Assembly (NCBI GenBank): GCA_027923505.1
Contig: BROI01000005.1
Coordinates: 62,001-126,000, forward strand
Source: Mayamaea pseudoterrestris
Taxonomy: Eukaryota; Bacillariophyta; Bacillariophyceae; Sellaphorales; Sellaphoraceae
Length of the DNA: 64,000 nt
Direction of reading: 5' to 3'
This document shows positions 9,526 through 18,844 of this stretch, piece by piece; the stretch's first letter is position 1; each line of letters begins with the position of its first letter. The notes below the pieces were generated by a model. That model had not been told where the DNA came from and made no database searches. It saw only the letters and a program-made list of their open reading frames with translations. Made by a program: the position numbers and the translations under genes.

Positions 9526-10420
9526 CTATGTTCTACGCTTTACATATGTCCCAATCCAGTTCACATCTGTATCGTTGGCATCCAGCTTCCAGTCCCAGTT
9601 ACCAAAGAGTGGCGGCTTGTTGAGAACCATTCCAGTGACATTGACCTGTTGGAGCGATGTATTTGCAGCAGCCATTAGGCTTTCCACTTCACTTGGCGCA
9701 CAATACTTGTTCCAGTCATGCGTTCCAACTGGAATATACTTCATAATGTATTCGGCGCCAAGGATTGTCAATAGATATGATTTCATGGTGCGATTAATGG
9801 TGGAAATAAAGAGTAATCCATTTGGCTTTAACAGTTTCGACGACGTTTGCAAGAGTGACGAAACGTCCGTCACATGCTCAATCACTTCGAGTAGACATAT
9901 GACGTCAAAGCCTTCCGCGTGCTGCGCCGCCAATTCCTCCGCAGTGGTGCACTGGTAGCTAATGGATTGCATTCGCGTCGAGCAGCAAGCTGTGGGCTTG
10001 GGCAGCCTCGACTAGCTTGGCGGAAGGATCAATGCCTGTCACGGTGGCACCAAGGCGGGCCAGTGACTCGCAGGCAAGGCCTCCGCCACATCCAATGTCC
10101 AGTGCGTGTAATCCAGACAGTGGTAGTGTTGTTTGGTTGGGATCGTTTGTCACCGTGTCTGGGCCGTGATGCTTGAGTATCATGTCTCGAATGTACTGAA
10201 TACGAATGGCGTTCATATGTATCAGCGGATTCTTCTTGGCATCCCACCAGCTATCATCGAGGGCACTGAATTTTTCAACTTCCTTGCTGGAAACGGAAGA
10301 GTTGTTTCGCATTATGATGTCGAGTCGACGACCAACAAAGGTCACTTTTGATGGCGCAGCCGTGACTTTAGCGATGCGTGATAGCGGCTGCAGCGCGTAT
10401 CTCGACATTAGTGAGCTCAT
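9526..10420 (-). CDS. COQ3: Ubiquinone biosynthesis O-methyltransferase COQ3 (UbiG family), with an apparent frameshift
   Basis: COQ3 methylates the ring hydroxyls of ubiquinone precursors with S-adenosylmethionine at the mitochondrial inner membrane. The N-terminal part (10420-9959) carries a targeting-like start, the block WWDAKKNPLIHMNAIRIQYI, SAM motif I (LDIGCGGG) and GIDPSAKLVEAAQAHS. The C-terminal part (9972-9526) carries EELAAQHAEGFDVICLLEVI, LLFISTINRTMKSYL and the GTHDWNKY block. The two parts are in different frames and overlap at about 9959-9972. Family spacing across the break is normal, so one reading-frame shift is present and there is no room for an intron. Either the gene is broken or the assembly has a 1-2 base error. 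The family call is firm; the state of the gene is not. Confidence 0.8.
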
Positions 10421-11277
10421 TCTTGTTGATGCAATAGTAAAAAGATGATTGTATTAACTGTAAGTGAGCATTTTAACTATTCATGGGACCTCCAATCGAC
10501 GGAAGAAAATAATGGCGAAAGCGTTTCGAAATCTCATAAGGCTGGTTAACGCTACGACAGAAATCCGAGGTTTATCCTCGCTAGTACTGAGGTATGGAGT
10601 TTTTTTGGGTCACATCCGGGTCTTTTCCGGGTTGTGATAAAAAAAATCCTTAAATAAATGCCGTCGGGGCTTAAGTAAAAAAAATATCCCTGCTCAAACT
10701 CTACAGCAAGGTTTAAATCGTCATACAGAAAAGTACTATCGTGCACGGAAAAGACATAAATCTATGTTAGTACTTATTAGGGTTAATTTTAATTAAGCTT
10801 ACACAATGTTACACACTGTTTTTATTTATGGCCTGTTTTATAGATACCTTTTTTACTTATGTATTATGACCCTTAACTCGCATTGGTTATAAAGCATGAC
10901 GCTCCTTTGGCAATTGCAAACAGTTCGTATGCAACTTGGATGGCCCAATAACAGCATTCAACACTTATTCCATCCTTTAATATACAAGCGGCAACGGTTC
11001 CTGATGTCTATAATGGTTATATGGTTGGCGCTGGCTTTTGAAACGAATTTGCTGAAGCATTACAGTGGGGAACTGCTATGACGTTACGTCATACGGTACT
11101 TAAAGTCACACCGGTACTTATCGCCGTCAGTCAAAAATCATCAAAGCCGGCGCTGTCGATGGAATCGATGGAAAAAGCGGTGGACCTGTCGTTTGTGTCA
11201 TTATAACTCTACCATCAAGTTGATTCGCCCCATATCATTCACTCATCCTGTACAAGATAATATCAACACCACCAGCT
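10421..11277. other. AT-rich intergenic region upstream of the island genes
   Basis: These 857 bp mark the left edge of the AT-rich island. The stretch holds poly-A/T runs and two short related pieces around 10605-10640 (ACATCCGGGTC and TTTTCCGGGTTGTG). A near-perfect palindrome, ATGACGTTACGTCAT, lies at 11078-11092, about 190 bp before the next ATG, and looks like a bZIP-type (ACGT-core) site. No convincing coding sequence is seen. Confidence 0.35.
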
Positions 11278-13223
11278 ATGAGTGATCAATATAACTTCAG
11301 TCACTTGAAGCCGGCTCACCGAGTCATCAATGTTGATTCTGAGTCTGATGATGACGATTTCGACCCTTTTGACAGCCATAGTGACCATGACACACCATCA
11401 ACTACCATTCGACCAGCTTCCTTGGCAAAAATTGACAGTGAAGACACAACTCTTGGCTTGATTCGTTTACCTGCAAATTTACCTGCAAATACACTTCAAC
11501 ATGAGGAAATTCTGGATCAATCAGATCAGGATTATCGCACGGGCACCATTGCTGAGTTAGTTGCGAGTAACAAGGATATTCCAGAACTATTGAAACTCAA
11601 AACAACAGACGAGTTGCAAGCACACCTTGGACAAATCTTTCATGGATTTTGTTCCATGAGGGATTTGTGTAACAAAAAGCGGTCATCATCTGCCTTTGAT
11701 GGTCTTGATACGAAATGGCAGGAAATACTGAAACAAAACAAGAGTTACTACACTGGCATTGTCGATCTCTTCATGACTTACATCTATGTTGCGCATGTGC
11801 TTGGAATCGAACTGTTTACTATACCCAAAGGATCCAAGGAGTTGCCAGTTTTGATTCGTAAAATTTTCGGTAAGAACTATTTTGCTGTTGTAATTGAGGC
11901 AGGCGTCGCTAGATTTCACACAAGCTTCAGTTCTTTTCGATGACAGCAATGACAGGTTCCAGCTTCAAGATCAAACATACAATGGCAAATGCAAAATCAT
12001 GCACCGTTGGGTGACGCAGCTAATTAAGAACGAGGAGATTCAATTGCCCTACATGTCTGCACTTGTTCCGGGGGCTTTTCAGATAAGCAACAATGCTCTA
12101 TGCAAAAAAACTTCACCAAATTCCTACGATAATGTAATGGGATTTCTTTTGACAATTGTTAACGCCATGTTGCTGTCCAAGGATGTAATTGGCTATAGAG
12201 GCAACCAGATATGCATGGCCTTGCCACGTTTAATTACATGTCAACGCTCCATGGGGCATGCAATACTTGGCTGTTTCTTTGATAAGGTAATTATTTGAGC
12301 TGAATACCTTTTGCCTTATCCTGTCTTCTAATCCCTTTATACAATTTTAGAGTCTTTTTGATGCACCATACTTTCAATCATTACTTGTTCGTGGTTCAGC
12401 TTTTGCTAAATTGATCTCGACAACCAATGGATGCATTCTACCTGCCTTGTGTTTGAACTTTGTTTTATACTGGCTTGCAGCTTCTTTTGATTCCACTCGG
12501 GACACTTTTGTTAAAAATCGTAACCTGGGGACAGGATTACTCCAGGTGCAGTCTCTGAATTCGGCTGGCAAAGAAAAATTTGGATTTGCATTCGAACGAA
12601 ACTACAAAACTGTTGTCTTGGAGGTATTCAACAAACTGTTTGGTGCTTCATTGTCTGAGGACCCATTGGAATATCGACGCAAGGAAATTCAAGTGAACTT
12701 TGGGACAGATCTTTTGGTCTTCTGTCTATTGCAGAAAAAGTTACCTTCCTTTGAAATCCATTTTGCAAAGTATACAAGGAATGGAAACGCCCGGACGCCT
12801 CCGTCTTCGAAACATAAGAAGCTCAAGAAGGAATTAACTCATACTCCACCAGCAAACATTTGTCTGCAAGGGAAAATGTCGCCAAACGAATACGAACACC
12901 CTCATAGGAAGACGTTGGAGGTTTTGGTACAGTCAACCTTACAATCGCTGGAAGCATTGGTCCATATATTGGAAGAGGATGCTGATTTGTACTGCTCCTT
13001 GAAGCAAAATTTGAATCAGGCCATTTTAGATTGTTTTTCGCAAGATAAAACTTCCGATGCAAAGATCGGGAATGTTCAAAAAGTGCTTGATGACATGGAG
13101 GACCAAATGGCCACCTTTCGTCCCATTCCTGGTGATACAACCTTTCGTGTATTCAAAGAAACAGTAATCAACTGTGTTACTTCATGCTGTGACCAAGCAA
13201 CTGCTACGTTCAAAGCACTCTAA
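11278..13223 (+). CDS. Unrecognised 606-residue protein, three exons (family A, full-length member)
   Basis: Exons are 11278-11869, 11931-12286 and 12351-13223. Introns are 61 and 64 bp with GTAAGA/TTCAG and GTAATT/TTTTAG sites, and all phases agree, giving 606 residues. The N-terminus is acidic (residues about 18-40, Ser/Asp runs). The middle is helical and hydrophobic, including YYTGIVDLFMTYIYVAHVLG just before intron 1. A basic Lys-rich stretch (about residues 455-470) precedes a C-terminal domain with LVQSTLQSLEALVHILEE and FRPIPGDTTFR. I do not recognise the family. Two partial relatives lie downstream (13664-14385 plus strand, 14770-15210 minus strand), so it is a locally expanded family. 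Codons lean to A/T endings, unlike the flanking housekeeping genes. Confidence 0.65.
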
Positions 13224-13663
13224 CTTTTTATATAGAAGCCTAAATTTATACAGGAGCCTAAATTGAAACACCATCTTTTAACCGTGTGCTGTGCAATGCA
13301 CTGCCTTTTCACCTGTTATTTTCATTGAACTAAACAGTTCAAATAGAGATTCCAATGTTTTGGAAGGAAAAGAAAGGGCTTTTCAATCCATATGTGGACC
13401 GTGATTGAACAATCGCTGTAATGATAATTACTTTCATTGCGTGATTAAACGCATAAAGATACTGGTTGAAATAGACTTCCGGGTTATTATTGTAATATTC
13501 GAATGGTTTAATTCTTATGCGAGTGACAAAACATCCGGGTTAATAATATTTCTTGTGCGTTGGATGCAATCGCTTATGTTTATGTATCATTATATGTCAT
13601 CGCTGGAAACAAGTTTGCAATATAAAAACATCGCCAATTTGATCCAAGTGAACCGTTTGTCAG
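13224..13663. other. AT-rich intergenic stretch
   Basis: These 440 bp lie between the full-length family A gene and its partial copy. An open frame runs through 13405-13749 but matches nothing, and it is in a different frame from the recognisable paralogue downstream. I see no RNA gene or clear regulatory motif. Confidence 0.3.
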
Positions 13664-14385
13664 CATGTATTTTTGGAGGAACAGGATGTTCCTGTCCTTT
13701 TGAATTCCAAAAAAGAGTTAGCTTTTGCCACTCACGTGAAACTAATTGAGTCTGGTCTTACTCTCATGAAGAATGACATGAAGAAGCTACGTGACGCCGG
13801 ACATGAAGCCATTCGAAAGAAGGAATCGCTAATCTTCATGAATGATCAACAAGACTACTTTTCGGCTGTGGTGGATTTACTGAGGACCTACATCTTCCTA
13901 GGCAATCGCTTTGCTGACCAACTCTTCCAACTTACCAGGGGGAGTGAAGAAATGGTCACATTGTTTCGCAAGTTGTTTGGTAAGTGAAACATCTTGTATC
14001 CCAAGCATAACAATATATTCAGATTATCTAATAAGCGACAACAATCCTAGTTTTATTTGACAGCCCAGTCACTGGTTCCTTTACAATAGAGGCCACTAAT
14101 CAAATGAATTTCCTAGTGTATCAGCCTTTCAATGCATATAAGTGTCAAGGTTTTTCATTTTTTTACGACAGCATGATGCCGCTACTTCAATGGCTATGCA
14201 ATCAAGTCCGGAGGAGGCTGCCAGTTCCTTTGAGTGTGATGCAGGGTGATATTGTGGTGGACTGGCAGTCAAGCGATGAGCATGAGCGACCCAACATTCA
14301 CAATCATTCCATGATTTACACCGAAAATATGGCAGGAAATGGTAGGAAGGACTTGTTTGTTGATACTTTCCCATTGGCACAATAA
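13664..14385 (+). pseudogene. Partial paralogue of the family A gene (possible pseudogene)
   Basis: Coding-like blocks lie at 13664-13979 and 14051-14385, separated by a 71-bp GTAAGT/TCCTAG intron. The first block reads QDVPVLLNSKKELA, DYFSAVVDLLRTYIFL and MVTLFRKLFG, which aligns with DIPELLKLKTTDEL, SYYTGIVDLFMTYIYV and LPVLIRKIFG of the 606-residue gene. The intron sits at the same codon and phase, and the next exon begins VLFDSPVTGSF versus VLFDDSNDRF. Similarity is lost after about 30 residues of the second block. I find no ATG or first exon, and an in-frame stop lies just upstream of the 13664 acceptor, so this is either missing an exon or a decayed copy. Confidence 0.45.
14205..14380. 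repeat. Local tandem repeat, copy 1
   Basis: This stretch of about 175 bp recurs in diverged form at 14581-14738, some 375 bp further on. Shared landmarks are GAGGAGGC(T/C)GCCAG, the run TGATATTGTGGTGGACTGGC, ATGGCAGGAAATGGTAGG and TTGTTGATACT, in the same order. It overlaps the 3' part of the partial family A copy. Confidence 0.6.
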
Positions 14386-14580
14386 AAATATGATCTTTTA
14401 ACTACTATAATTAATTGACCTGTGTATTGAACTGGTCATCTGCCTTTAGAATGGTTTGGCAAAAAATGTCAATCGCCAATTCACACTCTGTTCTCGCTAA
14501 ACAACAACACTTTTCAGTTGACGCGTCTGAAGCCATAGTTACACCCCTGTTACTCGCTGGTCCACCTTGATTACATGAGT

Positions 14581-14738
14581 GAGAGGAGGCCGCCAGCTTC
14601 TTTGACTTTTGCAGTGTGATATTGTGGTGGACTGGCAGTGAAGGGGGTAGCATGAGCAACCTTCGTTAATATGTACTGAAAAGATGGCAGGAAATGGTAG
14701 GCAAGAGTTGTCTGTTGATACTGTATCCTTATCACTAG
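14581..14738. repeat. Local tandem repeat, copy 2
   Basis: This is the diverged second copy of the 14205-14380 block in the same orientation. It carries several small insertions and substitutions, so the duplication is not recent. It lies in the otherwise empty stretch 14386-14769. Confidence 0.6.
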
Positions 14739-14769
14739 AAATATGGTTTCTCTATTATGTTTAGATAAG

Positions 14770-15210
14770 CTAACACTTGTCAAGTGCGTTCATAATGGTT
14801 TGGCGGCAAAATGTGAAGGATTTCTTCATATGCAATGCAGCCATGTGTTGTTCCATACCTGCAAATTCCATTTGATACAATCTCTTCAACAAGCGTGTAT
14901 CACCGTGAATCGGTTCCACCTCTATCTTGTGCGAGTCGGAGTAAGTTCTGTACGTGCTTGACAGATACACCAGTTGTGTTTTGAACTTGCTGTAAATAGG
15001 AACGTCTACAAGGCCGTTTCCGACTGTTTCCAGAGCCTGGAGACATGATCGAACAATCAATTCCATTGGCATTATTTTTGTTGCCCATTTTTGTGTATCG
15101 TGGTGCCTACGTTTTGTTGTTGTTCCTTTGCTTTTGCTTGCGCTCGACCTTTTCTTGGTGTTTGCTTTCTGCTTGGAATTGTGTTTCATATCTTCTGGAT
15201 TAAAGTTCAT
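14770..15210 (-). CDS. Short family A paralogue, C-terminal domain only
   Basis: This open frame of 146 residues starts at ATG 15210 on the strand opposite to the full-length family A gene. A Lys/Ser-rich start resembles the basic stretch of the 606-residue protein. It then follows that protein's C-terminal domain: IVRSCLQALETV against LVQSTLQSLEAL, and VEPIHGDTRLLKRL against FRPIPGDTTFRVFK. It could be a truncated gene, a last exon whose upstream exons I cannot identify, or a young small protein. No function is proposed. Confidence 0.45.
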   Translation of the reverse strand: MNFNPEDMKHNSKQKANTKKRSSASKSKGTTTKRRHHDTQKWATKIMPMELIVRSCLQALETVGNGLVDVPIYSKFKTQLVYLSSTYRTYSDSHKIEVEPIHGDTRLLKRLYQMEFAGMEQHMAALHMKKSFTFCRQTIMNALDKC

Positions 15211-15683
15211 TCTAAAATTTCTTCCTATCTTCCTATCTTGCTTATATATTGTCTGATCTTACAGAGAATATATCTTTTTCCTCCTTGTAAGGTGCTCAAC
15301 CTTTCGCTTGGCTTCTGTCGTGACCTCTCGTTCCGAGTCGAAAAATGTCAATCGTCAGTGGGCATCTTTTCTCACATGCATCATGAAAGCACATGTCACA
15401 TTGGTGTTTTTTGTGAAAACACTAACTTTTGACGATGTAACTCAACGGCTTCTTCTTTAACTTTAAGTCTCGTATTCAATTTGATGCGTTGTGAAACAGT
15501 GCGGTTTGATGCGTTGTGAAACACTGTAAGATGTGACATAACTTGTGCCCATTCAGTTTCACATAACTTGTGCTCATTCAGTTTCAATATTATTGTCAAG
15601 TAAGCTGTTTCAAGTGTATATTTTCAACACAGGAACGAAAATACATCGTATTCTTACATTTTGAGCGGGAGATATTGTTTATT
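15211..15683. other. AT-rich intergenic stretch with short direct repeats
   Basis: These 473 bp lie between two divergently read genes. At about 15480-15525 a GATGCGTTGTGAAACA-type unit occurs twice, and at about 15536-15587 an ACATAACTTGTGC(C/T)CATTCAGTTTC unit occurs twice. I see no recognisable coding content. Confidence 0.4.
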
Positions 15684-16370
15684 ATGTATGTCATTGTATG
15701 TTCTCGACCGTTCCCCACAGATTGCAAACCTTTCCCTACTTGGAAGTCGTTGTATCTGTATCACTGTGCATTCGCACGAGTACATCAATTAGATCTGATT
15801 CAGCATCTTAGGGCAAGTGGCTCCATTGAAATTAAACAGTTTTTACAAAAGTACGGACAAAGTTATACAGTACATGAATTGGATGATATTGTTTTTGGTG
15901 CAAAATCTCCTTGGGACGCCAAGCTTCGTTTTGCAATAATCAAACAATATCGATACATGTACGTACATGTGATGATGGGGTTTGAGACGAGACCAAGGAA
16001 ATACGGAAGATACAAGCTAGTTCGAAGATATATTGAGCCAACAATAAGCACCTACCAACCTCGTATTGTTTTGGATTGCACCAATTTAAAGAAAGCAACC
16101 ATGGCAAAAGATGCTACTGGTGCATGGGCATCAAATTGGAATTTAGGTTGGATGCAACTAAATGTGCCTGGGAGTGTACAAGAAACAGGACATAACTATT
16201 ACTACACTCCTGAGATTGGTTTCAGGTTGGTGTCTTTGGCGGAAGTCACTCAGTTTCGATTAAACTTGAGTCTTGTACAGGGCAATGGTTGGGAAGCGGA
16301 AGATCTTGCCATGTTCATGCTTCTCGAGCAACATCACAAGTTCGCTTCTGATCCTGTTAAAGACACATGA
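15684..16370 (+). CDS. Small protein with C-terminal MBD-like domain (member 1 of 3)
   Basis: The protein has 228 residues. The frame is open further upstream, but ATG 15684 aligns with the starts of the two sister genes (MYVIV, MSVVL, MKVVI). Residues 151-196 read NLGWMQLNVPG, then HNYYYTPEIGFRLVS and AEVTQFRL. This is the layout of a methyl-CpG-binding domain: Gly-Trp start, a loop, YYxxP, a Gly, then an aromatic/Ser and a helix with EV. A preceding motif, YMYVHVMMGFETRP, is also shared with the sisters. The N-terminal half has no recognised domain. Its stop is 15 bp from the stop of the convergent sister gene. MBD domains bind DNA, sometimes methylated, and the role here is inferred only from the fold pattern. 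Confidence 0.6.
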   Translation: MYVIVCSRPFPTDCKPFPTWKSLYLYHCAFARVHQLDLIQHLRASGSIEIKQFLQKYGQSYTVHELDDIVFGAKSPWDAKLRFAIIKQYRYMYVHVMMGFETRPRKYGRYKLVRRYIEPTISTYQPRIVLDCTNLKKATMAKDATGAWASNWNLGWMQLNVPGSVQETGHNYYYTPEIGFRLVSLAEVTQFRLNLSLVQGNGWEAEDLAMFMLLEQHHKFASDPVKDT

Positions 16371-16385
16371 CTTGTCCAGTTTCGA

Positions 16386-17042
16386 CTATTTTTTTCCATA
16401 TGTATATAGTATTAGCTTCATGGCATATTCTTCTGAGTCAAGTTGAGAATAGCAACCTTCTTGGTCGTCTTGGTCAGGTTGTGACTTTTCCAAGAATTGA
16501 ATTGTGTACCACATGAATAGTGACACTTTTTTCAAGGAGTCCAACTCAAAAGCATACAGCGGGGTGTAGTAATACCACTTTTTTCTGGTAGAGGATTGTT
16601 CAACAATGCAAGACCACCCAATATTTTTTGGAAGCATCACTTTATTCCATTGTATCCTCCTTTCTGAATATGGGCTCATTGGTATACCTTGTCTATCACA
16701 CATGGTGCGGTGGTTTATGTGCATAGAAATGCTGTATGTGTGTTCGCATTCACACAAAATATTTTGCGTGGTTCCTCTTATGTTATTTGGGAGATGGATA
16801 TTGAAACCCATCATGTGCAGATCCATAAAGCGCATGGCTGATATCCTTTGTTCTGATGTTAAACTTTTCATGAGAGCAGTCATATTACTTTGAATTTCAA
16901 TTTTGGATAGTTTGTCTGATGGGTCTGGTTCCACAATTAAATCGACATAATCTGTTTGCGACAATAAAATATAGTTCCTTATAATGTCAATCTGTTTCAC
17001 GGCAAGCAGAAGTACATATTTTGTTGTCAGTACAACAGACAT
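16386..17042 (-). CDS. Small protein with C-terminal MBD-like domain (member 2 of 3)
   Basis: This single exon of 218 residues starts at ATG 17042. Residues 139-182 hold the MBD-like module: NIGWSCIVEQS, then KKWYYYTPLYAFELDSLKKV. It is the most diverged of the three, lacking the Gly after YYYTP and the Arg-Ser pair. The upstream shared motif is FMDLHMMGFNIH (residues 72-83). The central region contains a CECEH and HRTMC cluster of Cys and His that the sisters lack. It is convergent with member 1 and divergent from member 3, with a 317-bp shared upstream region. Membership in the group is fairly safe; DNA binding is inference. Confidence 0.55.
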   Translation of the reverse strand: MSVVLTTKYVLLLAVKQIDIIRNYILLSQTDYVDLIVEPDPSDKLSKIEIQSNMTALMKSLTSEQRISAMRFMDLHMMGFNIHLPNNIRGTTQNILCECEHTYSISMHINHRTMCDRQGIPMSPYSERRIQWNKVMLPKNIGWSCIVEQSSTRKKWYYYTPLYAFELDSLKKVSLFMWYTIQFLEKSQPDQDDQEGCYSQLDSEEYAMKLILYTYGKK

Positions 17043-17359
17043 ACCAAGCTATTTCGTTTAGATTGTTTCTTTGTTGATATTTGACCAATATTGTGTTGTG
17101 CGTCTTGCAACTGACTGCTAAGGTGCAACACTCGCTCATTCATCGCCAAAAAAGTCAACTGTAATGAAACGTAGACATTAAAGGATATATATCCGGGTGA
17201 CTCGCAGATTTTCTAAGTAGTCATGATTGGTGCGCCATGGTGTGTCATTTGGAACAAAATGTTTGTTTGGTGGAATCGACGACCGTTGAAGCTTGACACC
17301 AAACAACAACATCAAGGTTCATAAATTTGCTACGAGACAATAATTCCAACAATTGCATT
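17043..17359. promoter_or_regulatory. Shared upstream region of MBD-like members 2 and 3
   Basis: These 317 bp lie between the starts of two divergent MBD-like genes. I see AT-rich runs and ATGGTGTG-type pieces, but no clear repeat array or palindrome. It is the likely promoter of both genes because of the layout. Confidence 0.35.
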
Positions 17360-18016
17360 ATGAAGGTGGTTATTGAAACCAAATTCAATCCCAAAGGAGA
17401 ACGTTTTTCTGCTCATGTTTATAATTATATGTTCTGCTCCGCTTACTCAATTGTTTTTGGTGTAAATAGATACGAAACTATTGGAAAATTCGGAATACAT
17501 GATCTAGTTCTTAAAATAATGGGCATTCCACTTCCACTTGGATGTGAGCGTCTAACAAGAGTTGTGCTGGGGCCTGAACAGAAATATTACAAAGATTATC
17601 TTTTGCAGTTTAAGGAAGTAACATCATTCGTTCGTATGGGATTTTGGATGATATTGAATGGAAGCAATATCACTTTTGTTCGAACATACTCAGATTTGCA
17701 TATGGGACTGAACAAGAGACCAAAAAAAACATTACAACAACTTTCAACTTATCATATTGAACCCCCATTTTCATTGTCAAGAGATCTATGTCGGTTATGG
17801 GGACACAATTGGATTCAAATGTCAGTTCCTAGAATGAAAGATCCTGGCGGAAAACATGACAAGTACTATTTTTCACCTCGTTGCGGATTCAAATTTCGGT
17901 CTGTTCCGGAAGTAAACAGATTTCTTTCAGCATTGGAAAGGGTGAACGAACCAGACCCTAGTATTGCAGAAGAAATTGCCCTCAGTTATGTGAAGTTATT
18001 CAAACACGCCGCTTAG
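17360..18016 (+). CDS. Small protein with C-terminal MBD-like domain (member 3 of 3)
   Basis: The protein has 218 residues from ATG 17360; an in-frame ATG-less extension reaches 17327. Residues 148-193 are the clearest MBD match of the three: NWIQMSVPRMKDPGG, then DKYYFSPRCGFKFRS and PEVNRFLSAL. This compares well with the family pattern of Gly/Asn-Trp, basic loop, DxYYxxPxG, FRS and EVxxFL. The shared motif before it is YSDLHMGLNKRP. The N-terminal part has no recognised domain. The Arg of the FRS element is retained, which in classical MBDs contacts methyl-CpG; whether methyl-CpG is the ligand here is unknown. It is followed by the GTTGAAACG repeat array. Confidence 0.65.
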   Translation: MKVVIETKFNPKGERFSAHVYNYMFCSAYSIVFGVNRYETIGKFGIHDLVLKIMGIPLPLGCERLTRVVLGPEQKYYKDYLLQFKEVTSFVRMGFWMILNGSNITFVRTYSDLHMGLNKRPKKTLQQLSTYHIEPPFSLSRDLCRLWGHNWIQMSVPRMKDPGGKHDKYYFSPRCGFKFRSVPEVNRFLSALERVNEPDPSIAEEIALSYVKLFKHAA

Positions 18017-18189
18017 TTGCTTATCCATATAAGGTTAAGACACATCTTTACTAGGAAATGTGTTTTGTATCTCGACAAAGTAGCATTCTTGAAGCGTAAT
18101 TTAGTAATCGAAATAAAAGTAACACAAACTTTGCTTCATCCAAAGCTCCTAAAGTAGGTGCTCCGGGGAATACAATCCTTTTGTTTGTA

Positions 18190-18775
18190 GTCCTATTTTA
18201 TCAACAGTTGAAACGCATGTTATAATTAAAAGGTCCGTTGGAAAATATGGTGATGCCTTCTAACTATTCCATGTTGGCGATAAATACCAGTTTAACAAGT
18301 GAAACCTATTTATTGGTATGAGGTTTATCAACTGACACCTAACAAGTCATTCTTTATCAACAGTTGAAACGCATGTAATACTTTTTCAATTAGGAATCCT
18401 GGATCTACAAACCGTTGAAATAACTATTCATTTATTTTGCTTAATAATTTGCGACTATATATTGATATGCACGTTGAAAAATGGTGACGCCTTCTAACTA
18501 TCTTGTTTTGGCGATAAATGCCGGTTTATCAACTGAATTCATTCTGTATCAACAGTTGAAACGCATGTTCCTTCTTTCTTGACAGTTGAAACGCAAAACA
18601 TAATTTAGAAAACCCGGATCTTGAAGCCGTTGAAATATCTATTTAGGCGCTTTGCGAAGTGAATTACAATTAAACATTGTTATATTGAACCGTTGAAACG
18701 TTTTGGTGATGTCTTTTTCTGTCAGTTTTGCAAAATCATTTATTCCAACGCTTCATTTGGCAGTTGAAATGTGTT
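18190..18775. repeat. Array of GTTGAAA(C/T)G motifs upstream of the 18,845 gene
   Basis: Within about 590 bp the core (A/C)GTTGAAA occurs at least eight times. Three copies sit in the longer unit TATCAACAGTTGAAACGCATG (starting near 18199, 18355 and 18546). Others are CAGTTGAAACGC (about 18582), CCGTTGAAA (about 18410, 18627 and 18690) and CAGTTGAAATG (about 18761). A companion element, GGTGA(T/C)GCCTTCTAACTAT, followed by GGCGATAAAT, appears at about 18249 and 18483. CAGTTG and CCGTTG are the reverse complements of the Myb core sites CAACTG and CAACGG, so this may be a Myb-type regulatory array. The unit layout suggests degenerate tandem duplication. Confidence 0.6.
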
Positions 18776-18844
18776 CCCCTTGACGGTAACATTTGTTGAT
18801 TAACAAAATGCTCATAAAATAGCAGGATCATTGATTTCAAAATC

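Noticed and set aside
18190-18775. GTTGAAACG array as a CRISPR array
   Set aside because: Repeat spacing is irregular, units are degenerate, there are no cas genes, and the genome is eukaryotic.
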